A DNA stretch of 64,000 nucleotides from JBHGBM01 sp041946965 (GCA_041946965.1 JBHGBM010000021.1:9099-73098), one strand, 5' to 3'. Shown: positions 8,603-18,056, numbered from the stretch's first letter. The notes: generated from the sequence alone by a model not told the origin. A program made the numbers and translations.

Positions 8603-9352
8603 ATGAAACCGATTTGGGTTGCTGCGCTACTCGCCGCCGCGGCCGGCCAGGCCGCCGGGCCGCGGGTCCTGGTGTACACGAGGAACTTCGTGTCGTCCGG
8701 GAAGGGATTCGTCCACGACAACATCCAGAGCAGCGTCGATGCCATCCGGCACATGGGCGCGCGGAACGGATTTGCCGTGGACGCTTCCGACGATCCCGCC
8801 GTCTTCACGGATGCGAACCTGAAACGTTACCGCGCCCTGGTGTTTTCCAACAGCAACAACGAAGCCTTCGCGACCGATGCGCAGCGCGAGGCGTTCAAGC
8901 GGTACGTGGAAGGCGGCGGCGGCCTCGCCGGCATTCACTCCGCCACGGGCTCCGAGCGGCAGTGGCCGTTCTTCTGGTCCGTGATGGGCGGCAAGTTTCT
9001 CCGCCATCCCAAGTTCCAGAGCTTCACCGTGCGCGTCAAGGATCCCAACCACCCGGCCACCAAAGGCATTCCTGCGACGTTCGAGTGGGCCGATGAGTGC
9101 TATTACAACGAGAACCTCACCCCCGGCCTGCGTGTCCTGCTGGTGACCGACCCCGCCAAACTCGACGACCCCAAGAAGTCCGAGTACCCCGGCGACCGCT
9201 TCGGCGATTCCCTGCCCCTGGCCTGGTGCCAGACCCAATTCGGAGGCCGGCAGTTTTACACCGCGCTCGGCCACAAGAAAGAGGACTACACCAATCCCAT
9301 TCTGAACCGCCACATCCTGGGGGGCATCCTCTGGGTGCTGGGACGGGACTAA
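8603..9352 (+). CDS. Secreted ThuA-like (trehalose-utilisation family) protein
   Basis: 249 residues. A signal peptide (MKPIWVAALLAAAAGQAAG) precedes a ThuA-like flavodoxin/class-I-glutamine-amidotransferase fold (PRVLVYTRNFVSSGKGFVHDNI, ...GGGLAGIHSATGSERQWPFF, ...ALGHKKEDYTNP). Members are common in Acidobacteria and Planctomycetes near sugar-degradation genes and are thought to act on sugar derivatives, but the reaction is not firmly known. The ATG at 8603 was chosen so that the signal peptide starts the protein. There is no clear ribosome site; TACAAA 11 bases before the ATG could be a -10 giving a very short leader. Confidence 0.8.
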   Translation: MKPIWVAALLAAAAGQAAGPRVLVYTRNFVSSGKGFVHDNIQSSVDAIRHMGARNGFAVDASDDPAVFTDANLKRYRALVFSNSNNEAFATDAQREAFKRYVEGGGGLAGIHSATGSERQWPFFWSVMGGKFLRHPKFQSFTVRVKDPNHPATKGIPATFEWADECYYNENLTPGLRVLLVTDPAKLDDPKKSEYPGDRFGDSLPLAWCQTQFGGRQFYTALGHKKEDYTNPILNRHILGGILWVLGRD

Positions 9353-9434
9353 TACCTGCCCGGCGGAAATGTGTGTCGGATCACAGCGCCGGACCCATCT
9401 CCTTGTGCGGCGTGTTACGTTGTGAGCGCCCGGC

Positions 9435-12400
9435 ATGGGAAGCACCCAACACCACCAGCCAAGCTGTTCCCCCGAGATGGAGGCGCCTCAGGCGTACCTG
9501 CTGAAGCTGGTGGACGCGCTGGGGCTTCTCACCGGCCCCGATGAAATCAAGGCCGCGGCGGCCGAGATGCTCGCCCGGCGCCTGAGAGTCGCTGCCGCGG
9601 GCTACATCGAGGTGTCGCCGGACCTCGGGATGATTCCCGCGGCCGGCGGGTATAGCCTCTCCGATTTCGGGGAGTCCGCCCAAGCCGTGCTGGCGGGAGA
9701 GGAACTCTACGCCGAGGACTGCGCGAGCATCGGCGCCGCGGCTTGCATTCCGCTTATGAACGCGGGCCGGCTGGCCGCCTTCCTCTACGCCGTCGATCCG
9801 CACCCCAGGCATTGGCCGGAAGAGGACCGTTTCCTGCTCAGGGAAACCGCGGAGCGCACTCGCCGTGCGGTCGAGCGCGCCCGCGCCGAGTCCGAACTGC
9901 GCGCCGGCGAGGAAAGGCGCCGGAGACTGTTCCAGGCTATCGACGAAGGTTTTTGTGTCGCCGAGTTCGTGCGGGACGAATCGGGCCGCCCCGTGGATTT
10001 TCGCCATCTCGAGTGCAACGCCGCGTTCGAAAGGTTGATCGGTTGCGGGCCGGTGGTTGGACGCCTGGCCAGTGAACTTGCGCCGCAAGACTGCGAATTC
10101 TGGGTCCGCGCGTGCGCATCGATGGTGGATGCGGGCGCCGGCCGGAAACGCGTGGTCCACCACGTCGCGCAGACGGACCGCTGGTATGAGGCGGCGGCTT
10201 TTCCCTTCGGAGGCGGCGGCCGCTTCGCGGTGCTCCTCAGCGACGTCACCGAGCGCAAGCGGACCGAAGCGGCGCTGCTCGAGAGCGAGGAACGCTTCCG
10301 TCACCTCGTCGAGTCCTATGCGCATGCCGTATGGGAAACCAACGCCGAGGGAGTGGTGGTCGCCGACAGCCCATCGTGGCGGGCCTTCACCGGCCAAACC
10401 TACGAGGAATGGATCGGATACGGCTGGCTGAACGCCATCCACCCGGGCGACCGGGCCTGCGCCGAGCGGCAATGGCGCGAAGCCGTGGCGCAACGCCGCG
10501 ACGTGAATATGGAATTTCGGCTGAAGACCGCCAATGGCGATTGGCAGTGGACCAATGTTCGCGCCACGCCCATCTACGCGGCTGACGGCTCCCTCGTGAA
10601 GTGGGCCGGGATCAACGTCAACATCCACCGGCGCAAGCGCGCCGAGGAATCGTTGCGTGAGAGCGAGGCGCGGCAAAGCTTTCTCGTGCGCTTGAGCGAC
10701 GCGCTCCAGCCGCTTACGGACCCTGTAGCCGTTCCGGCCGCGGCGGCCCGCGCACTGGCCGAACATCTGGGTGCGGGCCGCTGCTACTATGCGGAGGTCG
10801 AAAGCGAGACGTTCCCGGCTTTGGCGAGGCTGTGGCAAGCGGCCGGCATCCCCGGCCTCATGGCGGCGCTCGCCGAGGGCAAACCGGCCGTAGCGGAGAG
10901 CTGCGGGGAAACGGACGCGGCGCCGGCCGGCATTCACTCCTGCGCCGTCGTCCCGCTGATCAAGCAGGGCCGCCTGGCCGCGGCGCTCGGCGTCGCACAA
11001 TCGGCGCCCCGCCAGTGGACGCCCGGCGAAGTCTCCCTGATCGGGGAGGTCGCCGAGCGCACCTGGGAGGCTGTGAAGCGCGCCCGCGGCGAAGAAGCCC
11101 TACGGGAGAGCGAAGCGCGCTATCGTGCGCTGGCCGGCGCCACCTCGGAAGCGTTGTTTCGGATGAATCCCGACTGGAGCGAAATGCGCCAGCTCAGCGG
11201 CGGGGAGTTCCTCACCGGCGCCGAAACGCCGAGCCGCGACTGGCTTCAGTCGTACATCCCCCCGGAGGACCGGCATCTCTTGCGGGCAGCCGTCGCGGAG
11301 GCCATCCGGACCAAGGGCGCTTTCGAACTGGAACACCGCGTCCGGCGTAAAGACGGCAGCCTGGGTTGGGCGTTTTCGCGCGCCGTCCCCCGGCTTGACG
11401 CCGAAGGCGGCATCCTCGAGTGGTTCGGCGCCGCCAGCGACATCACCAAGCGCAAGCAGGTGGAACTGGACCTCAAGGAGAGCCGGAACAAGTATCAGGC
11501 CCTGATAGAGACCACCAGCGACTTCATCTGGGAAGTGGATTCCCAGGGCAGATACACGTATTGCAGCCCGCAGGCGGAAACCCTCTGGGGAATCAAGCCG
11601 GAAGAGATGATCGGGAAGACCCCCTTCGACGTGATGCCCCCGGAGCAAAAGGCGAGCGCCACGGCGGCGTTCGCCAATATGGCGAAATCGCCGCAGCCCT
11701 TCAGCGGGCTGGAGTCGGAAGCCTACGATGGGCAGGGCCGCCTTATCCACATCGAGACCAGCGCGGTTCCGTTTTTTGACGATCGGGGAACGCTCCTGGG
11801 CTTCCGGGGGATCTCCCGGGATATCACGGAACGCAAGCGCGCGCAGGAGGCGCTGGGCCGGAGCGAGCGGCTCTACCGGGCCATCGGCGAGTCCATTGAT
11901 TACGGGGTCTGGGTCTGCGATCCCGATGGCCGGAATACGTATGCCAGCGAATCCTTCCTCAAGCTGGTTGGCCAGACTCAGGAGCAGTGCTCCAATTTCG
12001 GCTGGGGTGACGTGCTGCACCCCGACGACGCCGAAAAGACCATCGCCGCATGGAAGGAGTGCGTGCGGACCGGGGGCAGGTGGGATATCGAGCACCGCTA
12101 CCGCGGCGTGGACGGGAAGTGGCACGATATTCTCGCCCGCGGCGTTCCGGTCCGCGACGAGCGCGGCGAGGTGGTCTGCTGGGCGGGCATCAACCTGGAC
12201 ATCTCGGCGCTCAAGCGGGCGCAAGAGGAGTTGCGCAGGAGCAACGCCGTGCTGGAGGCCTTCTTCGCGGCCTCGCCTGGCATCCTCAACATCGACGACG
12301 AGGAACTTCGTTACGTGAAGACCGATGCCCTCACCCCAACCTATTTCGGCCTCACGCGCGAGAGCATCGTGGGGAAAAGCATCGCGGAGCTCGCGCCCGA

Positions 12401-13748
12401 GTTCATGCGGGAATACGGCGCCATGCTGCGCGAGGTGATCGAAACCGGGCAGCCGCGGCTCAACGTGGAAGTGCGCACTCCGGTTGCGGACCGCGGCGGC
12501 GAGATGGCTTACTGGCTGGCGTCCTATTTCCCGGTTCCTCTGCCGGAAAACAGGCGCGGGGTCGGGGTGGTGGGCGTCGAAATCACGGAACTCAGGAAAG
12601 CCGAGGAGCGGCTGCGGCAGGCGCAGAAACTCGAGAGCCTCGGCGTGCTGGCCGGCGGCGTCGCTCACGATTTCAATAACCTGCTGGTGGGCATCGTCGG
12701 TTGCGGCAGCCTGGCCGAAGAGATGCTTCCAGCCGGCCACCCCGCCGTCGAGCTGATTCAGACCGTGATCAGGACCGGAGAACAGGCCGCCCATCTGACC
12801 CGGCAGATGCTGGCCTACTCCGGCAAGGGCACCTTCGTGCTGGAGCCTCTGGATCTGTCCGCCATCATTCCCGAGATGGCCGGGCTGATCCGGTCTTCCA
12901 TTTCCAAGAACATCGCGCTGCACCTCAACTTGGGCCCGGCGTTGCCGTTCATCGAAGCGGACCGCGGGCAGGTGCAACAGGTGTTCATGAACCTCGTGCT
13001 CAACGCGGCGGAGGCGATCGGCGGCCGCGATGGCGTGATCACCGTGGTGACCGGCGTCCGGGCCGTGGATGGCTCGTTTATCCGCCTCAATCCCGAAGCC
13101 GCGGATCTGCGGCCGGGGGAGTACGTCCTTCTCCAGGTTCACGACACCGGCTGCGGAATGGATGAAACCACCCGGGCGAGGATCTTCGATCCCTTCTTCA
13201 CCACGAAGTTCACCGGGCGGGGACTGGGGCTGGCGGCGGTCGCCGGCATCGTCCGCGGCCATAAAGGATGCATCCTGGTGAAAAGCGCTCCGGGCCAAGG
13301 CAGCGCCTTCACCGTGCTGTTCCCCCGCGCGGCGGCTCCCGCCGGACGAGCCGCCGTCCCGGCGCCCCGGCTGTCACTCCGCGGCTCCGGCGTCATTTTG
13401 GTCGTGGACGACGAAGCCCTGGTGCGGGAGATGGCGAAAAGGGCTCTCGAGCGCCACGGCTATACCGTGCTGGCAGCCGATAGCGGCCCGGCGGCCATCG
13501 ACCTGTTCCGGACCCGCTCGGAGGAGATCGCGCTCATCGTGCTGGATTTGAGCATGCCCAAGTTGAGCGGCGAGCAGACTCTGCCGCACCTCCGAAAGAT
13601 CCGGCCCGAGGTCAAGGTGATCATATCCAGCGGATACAGCGAGGCCGAGACCATGCTGCTCTTCAAGGACGACCCGATTTCCGGTTTCATTCAGAAGCCT
13701 TACACCGCCACCACCATCGCGGAAAAAGTGAAACTGGCCCTAACCTGA
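9435..13748 (+). CDS. Giant hybrid sensor histidine kinase (2 GAF, 6 PAS, HisKA, HATPase, receiver)
   Basis: 1437 residues and predicted soluble. Order: GAF (about 20-150), PAS (160-275), PAS (280-400), GAF (405-550), PAS (555-675), PAS (675-805), PAS (805-930), PAS (930-1058), HisKA with phospho-acceptor His at about 1078 (AGGVAHDFNNLLVG), HATPase (about 1130-1295; N-box FMNLVLNAAEAI, DTGCGMDE, FDPFFTTKFTGRGLGLA) and a C-terminal receiver (1315-1437) with Asp at about 1371 (VLDLSMP). PAS repeats end in the usual DITERK-type linkers. The internal receiver suggests a phosphorelay or self-regulation. The start has no good ribosome site; an ATG at 9477 is an alternative. Confidence 0.93.
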   Translation: MGSTQHHQPSCSPEMEAPQAYLLKLVDALGLLTGPDEIKAAAAEMLARRLRVAAAGYIEVSPDLGMIPAAGGYSLSDFGESAQAVLAGEELYAEDCASIGAAACIPLMNAGRLAAFLYAVDPHPRHWPEEDRFLLRETAERTRRAVERARAESELRAGEERRRRLFQAIDEGFCVAEFVRDESGRPVDFRHLECNAAFERLIGCGPVVGRLASELAPQDCEFWVRACASMVDAGAGRKRVVHHVAQTDRWYEAAAFPFGGGGRFAVLLSDVTERKRTEAALLESEERFRHLVESYAHAVWETNAEGVVVADSPSWRAFTGQTYEEWIGYGWLNAIHPGDRACAERQWREAVAQRRDVNMEFRLKTANGDWQWTNVRATPIYAADGSLVKWAGINVNIHRRKRAEESLRESEARQSFLVRLSDALQPLTDPVAVPAAAARALAEHLGAGRCYYAEVESETFPALARLWQAAGIPGLMAALAEGKPAVAESCGETDAAPAGIHSCAVVPLIKQGRLAAALGVAQSAPRQWTPGEVSLIGEVAERTWEAVKRARGEEALRESEARYRALAGATSEALFRMNPDWSEMRQLSGGEFLTGAETPSRDWLQSYIPPEDRHLLRAAVAEAIRTKGAFELEHRVRRKDGSLGWAFSRAVPRLDAEGGILEWFGAASDITKRKQVELDLKESRNKYQALIETTSDFIWEVDSQGRYTYCSPQAETLWGIKPEEMIGKTPFDVMPPEQKASATAAFANMAKSPQPFSGLESEAYDGQGRLIHIETSAVPFFDDRGTLLGFRGISRDITERKRAQEALGRSERLYRAIGESIDYGVWVCDPDGRNTYASESFLKLVGQTQEQCSNFGWGDVLHPDDAEKTIAAWKECVRTGGRWDIEHRYRGVDGKWHDILARGVPVRDERGEVVCWAGINLDISALKRAQEELRRSNAVLEAFFAASPGILNIDDEELRYVKTDALTPTYFGLTRESIVGKSIAELAPEFMREYGAMLREVIETGQPRLNVEVRTPVADRGGEMAYWLASYFPVPLPENRRGVGVVGVEITELRKAEERLRQAQKLESLGVLAGGVAHDFNNLLVGIVGCGSLAEEMLPAGHPAVELIQTVIRTGEQAAHLTRQMLAYSGKGTFVLEPLDLSAIIPEMAGLIRSSISKNIALHLNLGPALPFIEADRGQVQQVFMNLVLNAAEAIGGRDGVITVVTGVRAVDGSFIRLNPEAADLRPGEYVLLQVHDTGCGMDETTRARIFDPFFTTKFTGRGLGLAAVAGIVRGHKGCILVKSAPGQGSAFTVLFPRAAAPAGRAAVPAPRLSLRGSGVILVVDDEALVREMAKRALERHGYTVLAADSGPAAIDLFRTRSEEIALIVLDLSMPKLSGEQTLPHLRKIRPEVKVIISSGYSEAETMLLFKDDPISGFIQKPYTATTIAEKVKLALT

Positions 13749-13756
13749 CGTCCGGC

Positions 13757-14731
13757 CTACCGGGCGGCTTCAATCTGCGCCTGGCGCGCAAAGTCGGTGG
13801 CTTCCCCGAGCAGCCTCAACGCCTCATGAGGCGCGTGGAATCCGCGCGAGCCGTCCGACCGCACCATGTCCAACCGGAGTTGAGCTTTGCGCCGCAGCGG
13901 GCCGCCCGCGGTCATGGCCGCTTCGGCCCGCGCCATGGCTCTTTCAGTGCGCTGCTGGATGGCGCGGGCGCGTTCGAGCATTTCCCGCGCCGCCTCCCGG
14001 TGGCACGCCGCGCAGGCGCGCGCGCCGGCCGCCAGCGGGCTGCCCGCGCGATGGTCCGTGACCCGCATGGCCCCGCGGCGCTCGCGCGGCATGTGACAAT
14101 CCGCGCAGGCCACTCCGGCGGCCGCGTGCGTCCCCTGGCTCCACATTTCGAACTGCGGATGGCGTATCGCCAGAAGCGGCGTTCCGGTGCGCGGGTCCGG
14201 GTGGTCGGAGTAACCCAGCGCGTCGTAGTGCGCTTCGATGTCTTCGGCGCGCAACCCGCGCGACCACGGACGCGCCACTTCGCCCTTTTCGAAGTAGTAC
14301 TCACCGTGGCATTGGGCGCACACCAGCACCCGCAGATCGCCGGTGCGCCCCGCCAGCAGCGCCGGCCGGGTCAGCCGCAGCCCGGCGCTGTGCGGCTGGT
14401 GGCAATCCTCGCAGCCGATCGGCTCGCGCACCCGCTCCCGCAGCTCGTAATAGGAGAGCTTCTCGAATTGGCCCCCGGCCGCATGGCAGATCAGGCAGCC
14501 GCCCGGAACCGGCCGCAGCTTCGGGACGGCGTTTTCGTCCCGGTCCTTCAGCGAAAAGGCGTGGCCGCGGTTCTCGCGCCATTGGACTTCCACACGCGCG
14601 GGCGTCCGGTAACGTTCGTAGTCGTTGCTCCAGACATCGGCGGGAGCCCGCGCCGGTTCGCGCCGCACCAGCGCGCGCGATCCAAGGAACGCCGCCGCCG
14701 CGCACAGCAGGGCCAGGGCGGCGTACTTCAA
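13757..14731 (-). CDS. Compact NrfA-like pentaheme cytochrome c (nitrite reductase family)
   Basis: 324 residues from a TTG at 14731, which overlaps the upstream stop as TTGA and has GGAGG five to six bases before it. An N-terminal hydrophobic segment (about 2-20) would export or anchor it. Five CXXCH sites occur at 79-83, 107-111, 138-142, 209-213 and 240-244. After heme 3 comes QCHGEYYF, matching the Glu-Tyr/Tyr calcium and catalytic tyrosine region of NrfA; LLAIRHPQFEMW matches the KxQH loop with the catalytic His kept but Lys and Gln replaced by Ala and Arg; CADCHMP and a distal His (VTDH) are also present. NrfA is usually 450-500 residues with CX2CK at heme 1, so this is short and has CX2CH. 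Ammonia-forming nitrite reduction is likely but unproven. Confidence 0.75.
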   Translation of the reverse strand: MKYAALALLCAAAAFLGSRALVRREPARAPADVWSNDYERYRTPARVEVQWRENRGHAFSLKDRDENAVPKLRPVPGGCLICHAAGGQFEKLSYYELRERVREPIGCEDCHQPHSAGLRLTRPALLAGRTGDLRVLVCAQCHGEYYFEKGEVARPWSRGLRAEDIEAHYDALGYSDHPDPRTGTPLLAIRHPQFEMWSQGTHAAAGVACADCHMPRERRGAMRVTDHRAGSPLAAGARACAACHREAAREMLERARAIQQRTERAMARAEAAMTAGGPLRRKAQLRLDMVRSDGSRGFHAPHEALRLLGEATDFARQAQIEAAR

Positions 14732-16218
14732 CCCAGCCTCCGCAAGGCGCGGTCCGCCGCGGCGACCCCGCGGTATTGCGCCTCCTCGAAAATCGAAATC
14801 CCGCTCAGGTCGGAGTGCGCATAGAACACCGGGCCGGCCGCGTCCGCCATGCGCCGCCGCTGCCCGCTCGCCAGGAACCCCGGGACAGGCCGCGACATGG
14901 CGTGGCCCAGGCGCATGACGTCGATGCGCGAAACGCACTCGCGTATGTTGGGGTGCGCGCGGCCGAGGTCGTGCAGGATGGCCTCCTTCCAGTAATGCCA
15001 GTCCGTATCCAGCAGCAGCTTGCGGTTGCGCGTGGCCGGACCGTCCGCCAGCGCCCAGTAAAAGGTCCACACCGAACGCTCCGACGGGCGGCCCAGCCGC
15101 TGGTGGGTGGCGACCACGTAGCCCAGCGCCGGCGAATCGTAGATCACGTTGTCCCAGGCGGGCTCGCCTTGCGGATCCGGCGGGCGCTCCAGCGTGAGGT
15201 TGGCGGTCAGCCAGGGCGAATACTCGAACTCCGCCACCGGCGGCGCATCCTCCACGACATACGGGGCGAGAAAGGATGGCGCCGCGAACACCACCGCGTC
15301 GCACCGGTACCGAGCGCGTTCGGTCCAGACCCGCACGTGGCTGCCTTCTCGTGCGATGCGCCAGGCGGGTTCGCCCGCATGCAGGCGCGCACCGGCGCGC
15401 TCGGCCAGGCGCCGGACGATCCAGCCGTTGCCCTCGGGCCAAGTCAGCGGTCCCTTCTCCTCGTGTTCGCGGGCGGCGAAGTAATGTATGCCCGCCCAGG
15501 CCGAGGTCTCGGCTGCGGTGGCGCCGTAGTCGTCCCGGCATCCATAATTCACATACCAGTTTAGATATGGAGAGCTAAGCTGCTGATCCCGCATCCATTC
15601 ATCCATTGAGATGCGATCCAGAACGGAGGCTCGTATGCCTCGCGCCATGGGGATGGTGAACTCGCCGGAACGCCGAAAACCCTCGATCCGCTCCTCAAAC
15701 CGCCGGAACTGATCCGCTTCCCGTGCTGGCAGCGCGATGGCCGGCTCCAGCCCCTCCTGCCAGCGCCCGTGCAAGTAGAGCCGCTCCTGGGGCGAAAAGC
15801 AGAGATAACGCTCGTTCCACCCCTCCGGCGTCAGCACGCCAAGGTCGGCGAACATCTCCCGCACGAGTACGGACTTCGCGCCCGGCACGGGTACGTAGTG
15901 CGCCGCCCACGGGTAACTGGAAACCTCGTTTTCGCCCCAGCGGGAGACGCCGCCCGGCTGCGTTTCCAGCTCGAGGAGGATGAAATCGCGGAATCCCCGC
16001 TTCTCCAGCCGCCATGCCGCGGAAAGCCCCGCCACTCCCCCGCCCACGATCACGATGGGAACCCGGACTTCCTCGAGCGGCGTCCGGAAAGGTCCGCGGG
16101 TGCGGAACCTGTGCCCGGTGCGGTCGCTTTCGTTGACGAACCCGCCGGCTATAGGACGTTCCGTCTTACGGCCCAACCCGATCAACGCCGCGCTGAGAAA
16201 CATCCGGCGGGAAGGCAT
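14728..16218 (-). CDS. Tat-exported FAD-dependent oxidoreductase (amine-oxidase/protoporphyrinogen-oxidase-like fold)
   Basis: 496 residues. A twin-arginine-like signal (MPSRRMFLSAALIGLG) precedes a Rossmann FAD site at about 54-80 (VPIVIVGGGVAGLSAAWRLEKRG, then Glu in LLELE) and a flavin-monooxidase-type body with AHSDLSGISIFEEAQYRGVAAADRAL as the C-terminal FAD segment. It is translationally coupled to the cytochrome gene (TTGA overlap), so the two probably act together in the periplasm, possibly with the flavoprotein feeding electrons to the hemes. The substrate cannot be told from sequence. Confidence 0.8.
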   Translation of the reverse strand: MPSRRMFLSAALIGLGRKTERPIAGGFVNESDRTGHRFRTRGPFRTPLEEVRVPIVIVGGGVAGLSAAWRLEKRGFRDFILLELETQPGGVSRWGENEVSSYPWAAHYVPVPGAKSVLVREMFADLGVLTPEGWNERYLCFSPQERLYLHGRWQEGLEPAIALPAREADQFRRFEERIEGFRRSGEFTIPMARGIRASVLDRISMDEWMRDQQLSSPYLNWYVNYGCRDDYGATAAETSAWAGIHYFAAREHEEKGPLTWPEGNGWIVRRLAERAGARLHAGEPAWRIAREGSHVRVWTERARYRCDAVVFAAPSFLAPYVVEDAPPVAEFEYSPWLTANLTLERPPDPQGEPAWDNVIYDSPALGYVVATHQRLGRPSERSVWTFYWALADGPATRNRKLLLDTDWHYWKEAILHDLGRAHPNIRECVSRIDVMRLGHAMSRPVPGFLASGQRRRMADAAGPVFYAHSDLSGISIFEEAQYRGVAAADRALRRLG

Positions 16219-16239
16219 TCGCCCGATAGCATATCCTGA

Positions 16240-16289
16240 TTGTTACGAACGCCTCAATACGCTATTATAAATATTCATCCTACTGAATA
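16240..16289 (+). promoter_or_regulatory. argCBA promoter with overlapping inverted repeat (candidate operator)
   Basis: TTGTTA (16240-16245), 17 bases, then TATTAT (16263-16268) makes a good sigma-70 promoter 28 bases before argC. Just after the -10, at the expected start site, TATTCA (16272-16277) and TGAATA (16284-16289) form a perfect 6-bp inverted repeat around six bases. TAAATATTCAT also resembles one half of an ArgR box (TGAAT...ATTCA), although the half-sites here are in reversed order. Repression by arginine via ArgR is an inference. No clear ribosome site precedes argC. Confidence 0.55.
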
Positions 16290-16296
16290 AATAAAC

Positions 16297-17289
16297 ATGG
16301 AGAGACTCCCTGTCGGAATCGTCGGCTGGCGCGGCTATAGCGGTGCGGAACTGGTTCGCCTCCTGGCTCGCCACGCGCGCGTCGAGCCCGTGCTGCTCGA
16401 GCACCGCGAAGAGTCCGTGCCTCAACCCGGATTCCGCCAACTGCCGTGTACCCGTGAAGCCGCCCGTTCGGCGGGGCTTGCGGTAGTCTTCCTGGCCACG
16501 CCGCCCGAAGTCTCCATGGAGCTGGCCCCGGCTATGCTGGATGCGGGCGCGAAGGTGGTGGACTTGAGCGGCGCCTTCCGCCTGCGGACGCCGGAAAACT
16601 ACCGCCACTGGTACAAGGAGGAGCACACCCAGCCGGCGCTGCTGGCCGAAGCCGCCTACGGGCTGCCCGAATTCTGCCGTGAAACCGTGCGCGGCGCGCG
16701 GCTGGTGGCGAACCCGGGCTGCTATCCCACGGCGGCCAACCTCGCCATCGCACCGCTGCTGGCCGCGGGCGTGGTCGACCGGGGGGCGGGAATTGTGTGC
16801 GATGCCAAGTCGGGAGTCAGCGGCGCGGGCCGCAAACCCACCCTTAAGACGCATTTCTGCGAGGTGGTGGATAATTTCTCGGCGTACTCCATCCTCACCC
16901 ACCGGCACGTGCCCGAAGTTTTGCAGATCTCCGGGCTCGAGGAAGCCGAATTCAGCTTCACCGCGCAACTGCTTCCGCTCGACAGGGGGATTCTGGAGAC
17001 CGTCTATTTCCGCGGCCAAGGCGTCGACAGCGCGGCCGGCCTGGTGGAGGTGTACCGCAAGCGCTACGAAGGCGAGCCCTTCGTGCGCGTCTACAAGCCC
17101 GGGCAGGTTCCGGACCTGCACGCCGTGCAGCGCACCAACTACTGCGACATCGGCGTGGTTTACGACCCCGCTTCGCGCCGCGGAGTGGTGGTGAGCGCCA
17201 TCGACAACCTGGTGAAGGGCGCCGCCGGACAGGCCGCGCAGAACATGAACCTCATTCTGGGATACGGCGAAACGGAGGGGCTGCTGTGA
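16297..17289 (+). CDS. argC: N-acetyl-gamma-glutamyl-phosphate reductase
   Basis: 330 residues. ArgC reduces N-acetyl-glutamyl-5-phosphate with NADPH in the third step of arginine synthesis. Visible are the N-terminal nucleotide-binding turn (VGIVGWRGYSGAELVRLL, the GxxGYxGxE pattern) and the catalytic Cys motif NPGCYPTA at about residue 145. The length is normal for the shorter ArgC type. It is first in an argC-argB-argA unit with overlapping starts. AT-rich DNA carrying a promoter and an inverted repeat precedes it. Confidence 0.95.
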   Translation: MERLPVGIVGWRGYSGAELVRLLARHARVEPVLLEHREESVPQPGFRQLPCTREAARSAGLAVVFLATPPEVSMELAPAMLDAGAKVVDLSGAFRLRTPENYRHWYKEEHTQPALLAEAAYGLPEFCRETVRGARLVANPGCYPTAANLAIAPLLAAGVVDRGAGIVCDAKSGVSGAGRKPTLKTHFCEVVDNFSAYSILTHRHVPEVLQISGLEEAEFSFTAQLLPLDRGILETVYFRGQGVDSAAGLVEVYRKRYEGEPFVRVYKPGQVPDLHAVQRTNYCDIGVVYDPASRRGVVVSAIDNLVKGAAGQAAQNMNLILGYGETEGLL

Positions 17290-18056
17290 AGGTGCTCGTG
17301 AAGCTGGGCGGAACCCTGCTGGATGCCCCCGAATCGCGCCGCGCGCTGGCGGCGCAAATCGCCACGGCGGCCGAGCGCGGCCTCGAGATCGTGGTGGTGC
17401 ACGGCGGAGGCAAGCAGATGACCCGGTATCTCGCCGAGCGCGGCGTGGAGAGCCGCTTCGTCAACGGACTGCGCGTCACCTCCCCCGAGACGCTCGATGC
17501 GGTGGTGAAGATCCTGGCCGGAACGGTCAACCGTGAGCTGGTGGCCAGCCTGGTGGAAGCCGGCGCGCGAGCCGTGGGCATCTGCGGCATCGACGGCGGG
17601 CTGGTGGAAGCCGAACAGATGGACCCCGAGCTGGGCGCCGTGGGCCGCATCCTTTCCGCCAACGCCGACCTGCTGCACCTGCTCACCCAGAACGATTACC
17701 TGCCCGTGGTGGCCTGCGTGGGCGGCGACTCGCGCGGCAATCTCTACAACGTGAACGCGGACCAGATGGCCGTGGCGTGCGCCGCCGCCTTCGGCGCCGA
17801 TCTGCTGCTCTTCCTCACCGACGTGGAAGGCGTGCTGGACGGCGAGAAGAAACTCCGCCGCAACCTCTCCATCGCCGATTGCGAGCGGCTCATCCACGAG
17901 GGCGCGGCCACCGGCGGCATGCGCGCCAAGTTGGACGCCGCGGTATCGGCCCTGCGGCAGCGCGTGGCCCAGGTTCGCATCGCTCCCGGCGCCGCCCCCG
18001 GCGTGCTGGCGCGCGTGCTGGCGGGCGAGCCCGTAGGAACGAGGTTGGGGCAATGA
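17286..18056 (+). CDS. argB: Acetylglutamate kinase
   Basis: 256 residues. ArgB phosphorylates N-acetylglutamate. It starts at GTG (MKVLVKLGGTLLD), overlapping the argC stop as GTGA. The amino-acid-kinase motifs VKLGG, VVHGGGKQ and NVNADQMAVACAAAFGADLLLFLTDVEGV are intact. It lacks the N-terminal helix typical of arginine-sensitive hexameric ArgB, so feedback control may act elsewhere; this is an inference. It overlaps argA as ATGA. Confidence 0.95.
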   Translation: MKVLVKLGGTLLDAPESRRALAAQIATAAERGLEIVVVHGGGKQMTRYLAERGVESRFVNGLRVTSPETLDAVVKILAGTVNRELVASLVEAGARAVGICGIDGGLVEAEQMDPELGAVGRILSANADLLHLLTQNDYLPVVACVGGDSRGNLYNVNADQMAVACAAAFGADLLLFLTDVEGVLDGEKKLRRNLSIADCERLIHEGAATGGMRAKLDAAVSALRQRVAQVRIAPGAAPGVLARVLAGEPVGTRLGQ

